From contig SCFE01000020.1 of assembly GCA_004352715.1 (NCBI GenBank), positions 303,355-365,744 of the forward strand: a stretch of 62,390 nt of DNA, in the 5' to 3' direction. Below the pieces are notes generated by a model. The model was not told the DNA's origin and made no database searches. It was given only the letters and a program-made list of their open reading frames with translations. The translations under genes and the position numbers were made by a program. This stretch comes from Hofstenia miamia (taxonomy: Eukaryota; Xenacoelomorpha; Acoela). Shown one piece after another: positions 25,030 to 35,341 of the stretch. How positions within the stretch are numbered: the first letter of the stretch is position 1; every line of letters begins with the position of its first letter.

Positions 25030-25269
25030 NCATTGTCTCTCCCCAATGTTCAGAAAAAGTCAGAGACACTTCAAAAAGACATGTGGGAGGCCAGAGACAT
25101 CTATAAAGATATGCTTCACTGGATAAAATATAAATAATATAGATTCCTGTAACCCAATTAATTTGTCGCAGTTCTTTCAAACGTTAAAACATTCATGAGT
25201 TGCCCACTAAATGATGTGGAATTTCAAGAAATGTAAAACATAAGCCCTAGCTATATAATATAAATATCA

Positions 25270-25730
25270 TTGTAACATTCTTTCTATCTTGTATGTTTAT
25301 TAATGTGGTGAAGTTAATGGGGAATGTCCAAATGTGATTTCCATGGCTAAATATTGTGAAACTTCATCTAATTTGGAGTATCTGCTACAACAATTTGAAT
25401 ATCATAAAAATAGTGGATATGTCCCCATATTAACATTCCCTATAAACTATTCTTCAATATAATAAATGTAATAATAATGATACTTATGTGATAGATAACA
25501 TTGTAACATTCTTTCTATCTTGTATGTTTATTAATGTGGTGAAGTTAATGGGGAATGTCCAAATGTGATTTCTATGGCTAAATGTTGTGAAACTTCATCC
25601 AATTTGGAGTATCTGCTACAACAATTTGAATATCATAAAAATAGTGGATATGTCCCCATATTAACATTCCCTATAAACTATTCATCAATATAATAAATGT
25701 AATAATAATGATACTTATGTGATAGATTAC
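25270..25730 (+). repeat. 231-base tandem repeat, two copies
   Basis: The unit beginning gtaacattctttctatcttg starts at 25272 and again at 25503. Each unit runs through a tatgtccccatattaacatt block to atacttatgtgatagat. The copies differ at only a few bases (c/t at ttccatgg versus ttctatgg) and lie in uninterrupted sequence, so this pair looks genuine. Non-coding. Confidence 0.85.
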
Positions 25731-28700
25731 AAGTAAAATCTTTGCTGTTGTAAAATTTATCACATAGAAATGTGTAGCACTGCAGTATTGCTGCAAAAAT
25801 TGTTAAATGTAATAAACAGCATGCTTGTTAATATTTAACTATGAAATAGGTATTCTCATTATCTCAAAATAGTTGTGATTCAAAGGTTTTAACAACATTC
25901 CTGAAGACAACAAGTTATCACATTTAGTAGCCCATTTCATATTTAGAATATTTAATCCACAACAAGGTTTATGTTGTTATCATCTTTCATGTGGCCAACA
26001 TAATTCCTGAAAGCTATTGAGCAGTGTACTACTCTGGCTGAATATTAATGGTCTAGTGCCTCTCAAATGAGATAGGAATACAAATAGTGAGAAAATTATA
26101 TATATGAGTTTGTAGCATCAACTTCCTGCAGTTACATAGCAAGTTACATTGAAGTGTCTTACTGCTGATACAAGGAAAATACTCCATGAGAGCAATTCTT
26201 GACTACTTACATGTTGGATTCTATATTGTCAAGGACTTCTTCTAGTTATGCATCCAGAAATAAGGATTGAACTCCTAAAATTTAGAGCAATCATCATTTA
26301 TCATAGTGAAAAAATGACCTCAAGCATTTGCTAGTCTGCATATGTTTGTATGCCTAAGGCAAAAATTATTACAAAATAATTTGGGCTTTTGCTTTAAATA
26401 TTAAAGCTTAACTGGAGGAAGGTAATGTTTTAAGATGAAGCAATTATCTTTCAGTTCCAATGCATCATAAAGCTGTTAATACAGCAATAAGGTAATCTCA
26501 GTATTTGAAGCAGCCCTATGTGATATTTGATTGACAAAATCATCTCTATGTGGCAAACCGAAAGTTTCCAGGAAGTAAATTGCCATTTCTGACCATTAAT
26601 ACAAAGTAAAATATATTAGTGTATAAAGAATAAAGCAATTTTCATTCAGCATTGATCAGCTTGGTGCCCTAACTTGAAAAATTATGCATTCATTCTATGA
26701 TATATGATGTTGATGGATTATCATCAATGTTGTAGTTTTTGCCATATCACATGGATTTTGCTCTCTTAAATGAAGAGACAAAGGTGTTACTAAAAAATTG
26801 GTAACCTATTGTATATATCTTACATGCTTATATTAAGTTGGTTTTACACCATTTGTTCTTAAGTTTCTAAAAACATGTAGGTGACTTACTGCAACCATCA
26901 CATACCACAGTACTTTGTACAACAATATCTCATTCAGGTTAAATCAATTCATTAACATAGGTTTCTTAAATTCAATATCACGCCATTCATATAAACAAGT
27001 TTCCTAATTTTTGCTAGTTGATGTATTAATATATATATATATATATAAATGCAAAAACATTACATTTATACGGGAAACAGTTCAAAATTTCTAAGGCATT
27101 TAGTGGTAATCACACTTTTTTGTCAAAATACCTATTTTTTGGTTATTGTTCCCGCAATATTGACTCGAACTTAAATATATTTAGCATAGAGATAAGTAGT
27201 AGTATACAGAGACACTACTCTGCAAAATTTCAAGGATTTATGTTTGGATGCAGTCACACAGGTTTTACAAGATATATATATATATATATATATACATAGC
27301 AATAACTAAAGTAATTTTAGATAATCAGAGGCTTTATTTTCTAGTCTTTGTTGAAGATGCACTTAGACAGCAAAACGTCAGTGATATGCAGAAAAAAACT
27401 ACTTACAATTACATTATTTGTAGTAACAATTTATAATGCATATTTATTAACAAATGTCAATGTATTTCTAATATTTAAGTTGCTTGATTCTATAAGTTTC
27501 CATTGATAAAAGTACTAAAAAAATTATGGAATAATATTTAAGGGATAGTATAGGCATAAATGATGTTATGGTATACTATAAAGAAACAAAGGATTTAAGG
27601 AAACTTTCATCTTCCGCTTTAAATACATTTAAGGAAAACATTCTTTAAAAATTTTAAATAAGGGCATATATATATATATATATATATATATTAGTAATTT
27701 GTAACCGTTAAAATCTACTTTACTGTCAATGGAATGCAGTTTTGACTGTTAAAAACGACTAATTTTAATTCTGGTCGTGAAAATTATTTCTTTTGAAATG
27801 TTTTTGGGATAGATTTATGCAATCCATTCACAACAATATTTCTCCAAAAAAATTTTTTGAATGAAACTAAATACAAAAATCCCATTTCTTAAGGGAGAGT
27901 TTAGATATTTGTCTTGTGTAATTTTCAATGCATATTTGATAATTTGTAATTTAATTTGTATATTTTGCTAACATTCATCAAAGATTGCGTATCTTAATAA
28001 TGTATAGAACAGGTGCTACTTGCGGGTACCGGGTTTTATTCTTCCGTATCTGTGGGTAAGATAGGGTAAGAAAAATTATTAGTGGGCAAAGGCGGTTACA
28101 TATAAGACCTAAATTCCTCATTGTGTGCTTTTAAAATAAGGCTTCTTTAAAGACGTAAATTTTATTGAAAATTTTTAAATTGTTTAATAGCAGCAAAGAA
28201 AATTCTATTAAAGGCGGGTGCTTCATCAATCAATCTTTATCCAAAATCACAAGAATCCCCCCTTTGAGAAATACAATAATTTCCTTACGAATATTGTAGC
28301 AAACATTAGAAAACCAACTTGAATTTGAGAATATTCACATTGCGTAAATCTTCTGTAACAATTCACTTTCATGCTGAATTTTTCTATGACAGTTTATTAT
28401 GTTGGTTTATATTTGCAGAAAAATGTAAGATTTTCTATGAATCTTTGTACTCTTTATGTTTAAGTGAAGTAATCACCGTTTTTGTAATAAATAATTTGGT
28501 GAATTATTGCTCATTTTATTAAAAAATGTTCGAATTTTTTATTCCAACAGTTTATGCATATACAGAACATCAAAAGGAAAGAGTGCATTTCAAAATATGA
28601 CAAAATTTAAAAACTAAACAATTTTGATATTTTTTAGTATTACAAATGACAAATATTTAACAACAAATGCCCAACAAACCGTACATGCGGAAAATGACAA

Positions 28701-28749
28701 ATTACTAATATCAATAAAAACCCGGTTACACATGACCAATATACATATA
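25731..28749. other. Intergenic, microsatellites only
   Basis: About 3 kb of AT-rich DNA with (TA)n runs at about 27030-27046, 27271-27292 and 27665-27691. No gene, RNA gene or transposon protein recognised. Confidence 0.5.
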
Positions 28750-28750
28750 C

Positions 28751-28781
<31 letters not shown>
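28750..28781. repeat. (TA)n tract serving as transposon target
   Basis: The TA run ends directly at the CAG of a Tc1-type terminal repeat at 28782. Matching TA runs lie on the other side (29057-29088). Confidence 0.9.
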
Positions 28782-29053
28782 CAGTCAGTACCTCCATAAT
28801 TTAATCATTTTTTCTATTTTTTTTCATTTTCCATCTATATAAGCAAAGTAGTTTTTAATTATAATTTGAAAACTTAAGTTTAATACCACCAATCATGAAT
28901 TGTATTAGAAATTTAGAAAATATCCATAGCATGGCAACATAATTTGAAAAGTTAAGCATTGTCTGAAATGTCAGATAAATCTGTATTTCGTACATATATG
29001 TAAGCAAATAAGTAGAAAANATAGAAAAAATGATTAAATTATGGAGGTACTGA

Positions 29054-29056
<3 letters not shown>
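28782..29056. mobile_element. Tc1/mariner-type MITE, 275 bases, in a (TA)n array
   Basis: Perfect 36-base terminal inverted repeats starting CAGTCAGTACCTCCATAATT at 28782 and ending in its complement at 29056, flanked by TA on both sides. The first 217 bases are identical to the arm starting at 29089. The single N at 29020 lies exactly where the right terminal repeat starts, so the short closed form may be a real internal deletion derivative or an assembler bridging two inverted ends. Confidence 0.75.
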
Positions 29057-29091
<35 letters not shown>

Positions 29092-31226
29092 TCAGTACCT
29101 CCATAATTTAATCATTTTTTCTATTTTTTTTCATTTTCCATCTATATAAGCAAAGTAGTTTTTAATTATAATTTGAAAACTTAAGTTTAATACCACCAAT
29201 CATGAATTGTATTAGAAATTTAGAAAATATCCATAGCATGGCAACATAATTTGAAAAGTTAAGCATTGTCTGAAATGTCAGATAAATCTGTATTTCGTAC
29301 ATATACAGCGAAATAAGTAGCAAAGGTTAGTTTTTCTGAAATATTACAAATCAGTATTTTGTATGTCCTCCTTTAGCAGAAATAAGAGCTGCAACCGTGC
29401 CTTGTTTTTGAAAGCACGGCCCAGCACGGTTTTTCAAAATAATATTAGGCACGGCATTTTTTTAGAATTTTTCAAATTTCAAACTTATGCATTTCGCAAG
29501 TATATAAAATGATTAAAACCAGTGTATTGTCTTATAAATCAACAGAACAGATCATATAGAGAACATATTAGCCAGAATCGCAGATCGAAAATTTCGATCT
29601 TGTTTATGTGAAAAACAAAAAACTTTATTTTTGTAAAAGTTTTGATATAAGGTTTTTTTATTCAAATTAAATGTATGCTATTTTAACAGTATAGATATTT
29701 TTATGAAGGGGACTAAAATATTACTGCATAGAAAAATAATGTTATAATTAGAACATAAACTATAAACTAGGGGTGTAGAGGGGCGGGCCCATAGTTGCGT
29801 AGCCTCAATTGTTAAATTTTTTGATGCTAAATGTGGAGGTCCATGGGGGCTCATTTTATTTAAAAATTCAGACTTTTTCGTTTCATTTGATCCACTACTC
29901 ACCCAGGAAAATGGCTTGCTACCCAGTGGCGAACTGATCTATCAAACGGTCAAGTAAACCACAACCTGGAACTCGCAATTCACGATATTATGAATTTAAT
30001 CAAAGCAACCGGTTTCACTTAAATCATTCTTTGATGAGATTTACGCAGTCCACCTCCAATAACAAAATTAGAAGAGAAGTACAAAAGATATCTAAGGATC
30101 TTGATATCCAGTTTAGAAAACTTGGTTGGGTGATCGAGACTCTGTGAATAGACACTATTAATATTATAGAATGACTATTTGGCTTTTTTCACTCATTTTT
30201 GTAGTCATGCAAGCAATGCTGGAGACGAAGACAAGAATACATCGACAGTAGACCCAGCTTTATAAATCTAGGTTAGGACCAGGCTATTTTAGGCTTATTA
30301 ATACTAGAACAGTGATTACTCATTGAGAATAAATTTACATCTGTTTCAAATGCGAAAGCTATAGAATAGAAACCAAATTTCTACAAATAGCAAATTTAAT
30401 GAGACTATCAACATAATTAAAAGTATATGTACCAGCTAGTTGCTTTGCTGAATGAATAATGAAGCAAAAAAAAGTTTATATGTAATTTTGATCTATTGTC
30501 GTTTTTCTAGTGCTATCCAAAGGACTTAATAACAGAGAAAAATGACAAACACTAAAAAAGGTATACCTATTGCTAAGCAATTTATAAAAGTGTTAACAAA
30601 TATTTTGTTTTTGGTAGATGATGAATTTATCACGAATTTCTTACTTTGAAGGGCACCTTTTCCGTAGTTCGGGGCTGATGTTATCTTTGAAAGCAGCAAG
30701 GGCGTCCATTTCGCTGTATCCAAGACTATTGTGACCAAATTCCTATCGAACAAAACAATGTAACATTTCCGCAGCTGTTGGAGGCTCAGGAGTACTTCCT
30801 CTTTCATCAGTCCTCTCTCTCTCTATCGTTGACCAGCTCATTAAGCCTGAATTTCCCAGTCACCTCCGGAACTATAAAATTACCAATCAATAGCCATCTA
30901 TCAAATTCTTTTTAGTCAATCCAGTAGGAGTGATGTAAATTCAGTTCTTCATTGACCAGTTCTGCCCCAACAACAGTAAACCGGTTTTGATCTAACCATA
31001 TTTGATGCTGTTCCAAGAATCTTATTCCATACTCATTAGATAATATAAATGGGCTCCAACGGATTTATGCCCTTTGTAACATTTTGAGCAAAAATTTCAA
31101 CCTCAGTATCATCTATGATATCGCAATTACAATAAATTTGGCGATTCAATACATAAGTTGAAAAGTTCTTAGAAAAATTGGATTTATTAATCGAGCTGTT
31201 GGATTTCTTAATAGATAGGTTTTCAG

Positions 31227-31582
31227 CAGACTTGTCAACGAGCCGACATTTCCAGGCTCGGCTCGTTTAAATTTTGTGTAAGTTCGGCTCGCCACATAGA
31301 ATCTTTGAATGAGGCTCGGTTTAGCTCGGTATTTTTTTAAAAATATTGTGCGCAAAGAATTTTTTACATAGCTCTTCCTATTATTTAATAAACATTTCTT
31401 AAATAAGACATCGAAAAGGCATACTGACTGTAAAAATTAAGAAAAATCTCTATAATTAAATTAACAAGCAGAACTATAAGCTTGCTTTGCCTAAAATAGG
31501 CTCGTTTTGGGCTCATTGTATATCAAATATTGTGCTTAAGCTCGGCTCGCCTCGTTAGAAGCTCGGCTCGTTGACAAGTCTG
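31227..31582. mobile_element. Nested hAT MITE, 356 bases, perfect 8-base TSD
   Basis: Terminal inverted repeats CAGACTTGTCAACGAGCCGA at 31227 and its exact complement ending at 31582 (20 of 20). They are flanked on both sides by GTTTTCAG (31219-31226 and 31583-31590). Internal subterminal copies of GGCTCG (aggctcggctcg, gctcggctcgcctcg, gaagctcggctcg) flank the centre. An 8-base duplication and a CAG-starting repeat are diagnostic of the hAT superfamily. It carries no coding frame and lies inside the 29385-32413 element. Confidence 0.9.
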
Positions 31583-31767
31583 GTTTTCAGTATAGAAATT
31601 AATTCCAGACTAATTTGGATGTATTTATGTATTGATTTATTATCAATGGATTTATAAGCATACTTTATTATAAAGCTCATACTGTATTGATTTAGTAAAG
31701 AAAATGCAGTTGGTTGAGTTTGTAGAGGATTCGATTGCTTAGACATCATTCAACTGATGATGGTCAA

Positions 31768-31790
31768 AGCAGACTTGTCAAACCGAAGCT
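31768..31790 (+). repeat. Fragment of the nested MITE terminal repeat
   Basis: CAGACTTGTCAA recurs here (gtcaaagcagacttgtcaaa), 190 bases beyond the MITE and in the orientation of its left end. It could be a solo end or chance. Confidence 0.3.
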
Positions 31791-32429
31791 ACCAGAGATC
31801 TTAACTAATTACTGTTGAATTGTTAATTTAGTTTTTGTTTTATAGTGTTTCTTTGGTGCAAACCGAATAGAAGGGTGTATGTTAGAATTCTATGATGAGT
31901 GTGATGTCCCAAAATTTTTTTTTTAATAAGGCCCTTATTGTTAACAAAATAGAACTACACCACTGCTATAACTTAGAAACATTAAATTACATGTATTTAA
32001 TTATTCCTTATGTACTAAATATGCCTCACGACAGTTCGACAAAAATTTGCAAAACATGCCATCTAATACATCTGTAAGCAATGATTTGAAATTCTACAAA
32101 AAGTCAAACAGGAATTATATGGCATATATAACGGCGGAAACGAAAATACGAATATTGTTGTTGCATTTTAAAAATTCCCGCAATGTAATTTCTATGCAAA
32201 TCTATTTCTAAGAATCATTTGTATTATTAAACATGTACTAGCTACTAGCATTTAACATATTATGAACAGAAAACTGTACAAAGAATAATTGTAGATATTA
32301 CATAGATTCGGGTCATGGCATAGCACGCACGGCATGGCACGGCTAAGTAAAGCAAACTGTTAGGCACGGCACGAGTACGGCAAAGACAAAAGCACGGGCA
32401 CGTTTGCAGCTCTCATTCAGACACAGCGT

Positions 32430-33210
32430 TGATAAGACGCTGACAGGGTGTAGTAATCGTTTTGTTGCGGTGTCAAGCTTTAATCAATGCACTTATTGTG
32501 TCACTTTTTGTCTTGAGTGTCTCATGCTGAAGTCGTTTTTTTTTACAATACAATTGTTTGGAGGCAGTCCATTGAAAACTTAGATGTATGGCACGATGCG
32601 CCATCCTGCATAAATTATTGTCACCAAACCAATCGTTTTTTTGGGGATCAGCCGTGTTTTGATGATCTGTTGGTATTTAGGACTGCTCATGTTGTCTTCA
32701 ACAATATGTAGGCAACCAGCACCTTTGCAAGACATTACAGACCAGACCATAACCTTCGTTGGGAACTTGAAAGTAGGTGTTTTTGGTTTTGGAGTGCCAG
32801 GTTTTTGCAAACTCGTAGTCCACCAGCATCAAGACATTCAAAGCACACACGCCTCCAGTTGTCCAGTGTCAAATGCGCATGATTCATTGACCATTGTATC
32901 CGTTTTATGTGCATCTTGCCCGTTTTGAAGCTGGCACGACATTTTGAAACGGATTTTGAGCCAGATTTGCTGATAGCTGCCGCACTGTGAGAATAGGTCT
33001 GGCTGAAACAACACGAAAAATCAAGCGGTCTGTTCCTCGTGAAGTCATCCTCTTCGGCCCACATTTACCAACTCTGTTTCTTGAAATTCCAAATTTCTTG
33101 ATTTTTTGGACTGTTCTAGTCAATACTTTGAAAAGCTTGACTGTGGCAGGAATAGTACACCCTGATGCAATCGCAATCAAAATGTTATTTTTCAACAGAT
33201 AAAATATTGG
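32430..33210 (-). pseudogene. Tc1-like transposase relic
   Basis: Minus strand, in pieces. An N-terminal helix-turn-helix region reads IASGCTIPATVKLFKVLTRT followed by a basic linker (KFGISRNRVGK, GPKRMTSRG) and a second helix-turn-helix (PILTVRQLSANL). A middle piece reads KFPTKVMVWSVMSCKGAG, the strand before the second catalytic Asp in Tc1 proteins. A weak C-terminal remnant runs towards 32430. Several frameshifts separate the pieces and the catalytic triad is not intact. It is the coding part expected for the interrupted Tc1 element whose left arm starts at 29089. Confidence 0.75.
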
Positions 33211-33437
33211 TTCATGTGCAGTTAGATCACATCTATTGATTATAAAAATCATCAAATCAGTAAGTCAGCCTACAATGCAATTAATTCAAAAATGTAAAAA
33301 TTATAGAAAACAAAAACAACTTATATGCATGCATATATAGAACCATCCAGCCGAGCATTCATCTCTCACGTTTGATATCTAAAATTTGGGTAGAAGTCAA
33401 TGCACATAAATTGTGTTTTATTTTTTTCCTGTGTTCT

Positions 33438-34464
33438 TATATATATATATATATATATANNNNNNNNNNNNNNNNNNNNNNNNNNNNNNNNNNNNNNNNN
33501 NNNNNNNNNNNNNNNNNNNNNNNNNNNNNNNNNNNNNNNNNNNNNNNNNNNNNNNNNNNNNNNNNNNNNNNNNNNNNNNNNNNNNNNNNNNNNNNNNNNN
33601 NNNNNNNNNNNNNNNNNNNNNNNNNNNNNNNNNNNNNNNNNNNNNNNNNNNNNNNNNNNNNNNNNNNNNNNNNNNNNNNNNNNNNNNNNNNNNNNNNNNN
33701 NNNNNNNNNNNNNNNNNNNNNNNNNNNNNNNNNNNNNNNNNNNNNNNNNNNNNNNNNNNNNNNNNNNNNNNNNNNNNNNNNNNNNNNNNNNNNNNNNNNN
33801 NNNNNNNNNNNNNNNNNNNNNNNNNNNNNNNNNNNNNNNNNNNNNNNNNNNNNNNNNNNNNNNNNNNNNNNNNNNNNNNNNNNNNNNNNNNNNNNNNNNN
33901 NNNNNNNNNNNNNNNNNNNNNNNNNNNNNNNNNNNNNNNNNNNNNNNNNNNNNNNNNNNNNNNNNNNNNNNNNNNNNNNNNNNNNNNNNNNNNNNNNNNN
34001 NNNNNNNNNNNNNNNNNNNNNNNNNNNNNNNNNNNNNNNNNNNNNNNNNNNNNNNNNNNNNNNNNNNNNNNNNNNNNNNNNNNNNNNNNNNNNNNNNNNN
34101 NNNNNNNNNNNNNNNNNNNNNNNNNNNNNNNNNNNNNNNNNNNNNNNNNNNNNNNNNNNNNNNNNNNNNNNNNNNNNNNNNNNNNNNNNNNNNNNNNNNN
34201 NNNNNNNNNNNNNNNNNNNNNNNNNNNNNNNNNNNNNNNNNNNNNNNNNNNNNNNNNNNNNNNNNNNNNNNNNNNNNNNNNNNNNNNNNNNNNNNNNNNN
34301 NNNNNNNNNNNNNNNNNNNNNNNNNNNNNNNNNNNNNNNNNNNNNNNNNNNNNNNNNNNNNNNNNNNNNNNNNNNNNNNNNNNNNNNNNNNNNNNNNNNN
34401 NNNNNNNNNNNNNNNNNNNNNNNNNNNNNNNNNNNNNNNNNNNNNNNNNNNNNNNNNNNATATA
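33438..34464. repeat. (TA)n tract and 1000-N gap
   Basis: A TA run at about 33438-33459, Ns 33460-34459, then atata leading directly into a terminal repeat at 34465. Default gap size; content unknown. Confidence 0.9.
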
Positions 34465-34493
34465 CAGTATTGGCCAAAATGATCCGCCCACCT
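34465..34493 (+). repeat. Terminal repeat CAGTATTGGCCAAAA..., copy 1
   Basis: A 29-base motif starting CAGTATTGGCCAAAATGATC directly after TA, typical of a Tc1/mariner end. Copy 2 at 35313 differs by one base and has the same orientation, yet the sequences after the 29 bases are unrelated. The inverted partner was not found. Confidence 0.6.
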
Positions 34494-35300
34494 TTTAAAT
34501 TAGGGAGCACAATGATAAGATATGGATATGGTACCTTTATTACAAATGTGTTATTTCATTGGACACAATAAGTAATCAAATGATTATCTTGTGTACAAAT
34601 GAAAACATAAAGAACATATTTTTAAATAAAAATGGACTATGTAAGAAATACTTTAGAAGAATTCAATCCTTTGAATCGACCATCAGGCACATTTAGAATA
34701 TAAAACCTTAGACATTTTTTCATTTATGCAATCAATGGATATAAAATTAAAAAAGATCAGAATGAAATTGTGCTCGTCACTATTAATTCTAATCAAATTA
34801 TGTTCATATACATCTTTTTTCCATTAAGATTGAATGTTATTTGTGAAATTCAAGCATTTTCACTTAGTATCACATTACAATCTTTTTGCTAATTGCAAAA
34901 TTATTTGAACTTTGCTCAAGGTAAGAAACTGTTTCTTATTGTTCTGAACAAATAAAATTTATATAGGTAAAAAATCTAGATATTCAACTTTATCTTTTAC
35001 ATGTTCTTATTTCCGTCACTGTCATTATTGAAAAATTCGTTTTTAGCATTGTTTAAATATTAGTCTGAATATTCAAGGCTTTGCAAATGAGCAATTTCAG
35101 ATAAATTTCTTAGAATTGTGAGAGAATTACTGTGATTTTACACAAATATTTATAAAGAAGTAAAAAGCATATCTACTAATGGTTACAACACCTACTTCTA
35201 TCAAATCAAGCTTAAGCATTATATATTCACATTTATATCACCATTGTACACGTTGTAATGCATTATATTTGTAGAGTTATCAGCTATAAGCTTGTAATTT
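34494..35300. other. Probable interior of a DNA transposon, no coding recognised
   Basis: AT-rich sequence following the 34465 terminal repeat, no transposase motif seen. Confidence 0.3.
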
Positions 35301-35312
35301 TATATATATATA

Positions 35313-35341
35313 CAGTATTGGCCAAAACGATCCGCCCACCT
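35313..35341 (+). repeat. Terminal repeat CAGTATTGGCCAAAA..., copy 2
   Basis: Same 29-base end as 34465-34493 (C instead of T at base 16), preceded by a TA run from about 35300. It could be the left end of an element that includes the transposase relic at 37330-38150, but a right end was not found. Confidence 0.6.

Larger units (their letters stand above)
29385..32413. mobile_element. hAT-like element with GCACGG-rich subterminal repeats
   Basis: Inverted ends: AGAGCTGCAACCGTGCC at 29385 and the complement of AGAGCTGCAAACGTGCCC ending at 32413. Subterminal regions hold clustered GGCACGG-type motifs (left: aaagcacggcccagcacggt, ggcacggc; right: gcacgcacggcatggcacgg, ggcacggcacgagtacggc, gcacgggcacg). 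Such clusters are known transposase-binding features of hAT elements. I saw no 8-base target duplication. No hAT dimerisation domain was recognised; minus-strand open stretches (30526-30807 and around 30840-31130) are broken by stops and unassigned. Probably a non-autonomous or decayed copy. Confidence 0.55.
29089..33255 (-). mobile_element. Longer Tc1-type element with the same terminal repeat, interrupted by a hAT-like insertion
   Basis: The left terminal repeat starts at 29089 after a TA run and matches the MITE at 28782 for 217 bases. It continues through tattttgtatgtcctccttt, a phrase typical of Tc1 elements, to 29384. There a hAT-like element is inserted; the Tc1 sequence resumes at 32414 (cattcagacacagcgttgat) and leads into transposase relics on the minus strand. 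The right terminal repeat was not seen before the gap at 33460. That the left arm and the transposase belong to one element is an inference from continuity of the flanks. Confidence 0.55.

Noticed and set aside
27248-27436. Short frame with an IYIYIYIY stretch (also 28624-28842)
   Set aside because: Frame produced by a TA microsatellite read as Ile-Tyr.
32517-33202. Plus-strand frames over the Tc1 relic (32517-32711, 32641-32928, 32987-33202)
   Set aside because: Antisense to recognisable transposase motifs on the minus strand.
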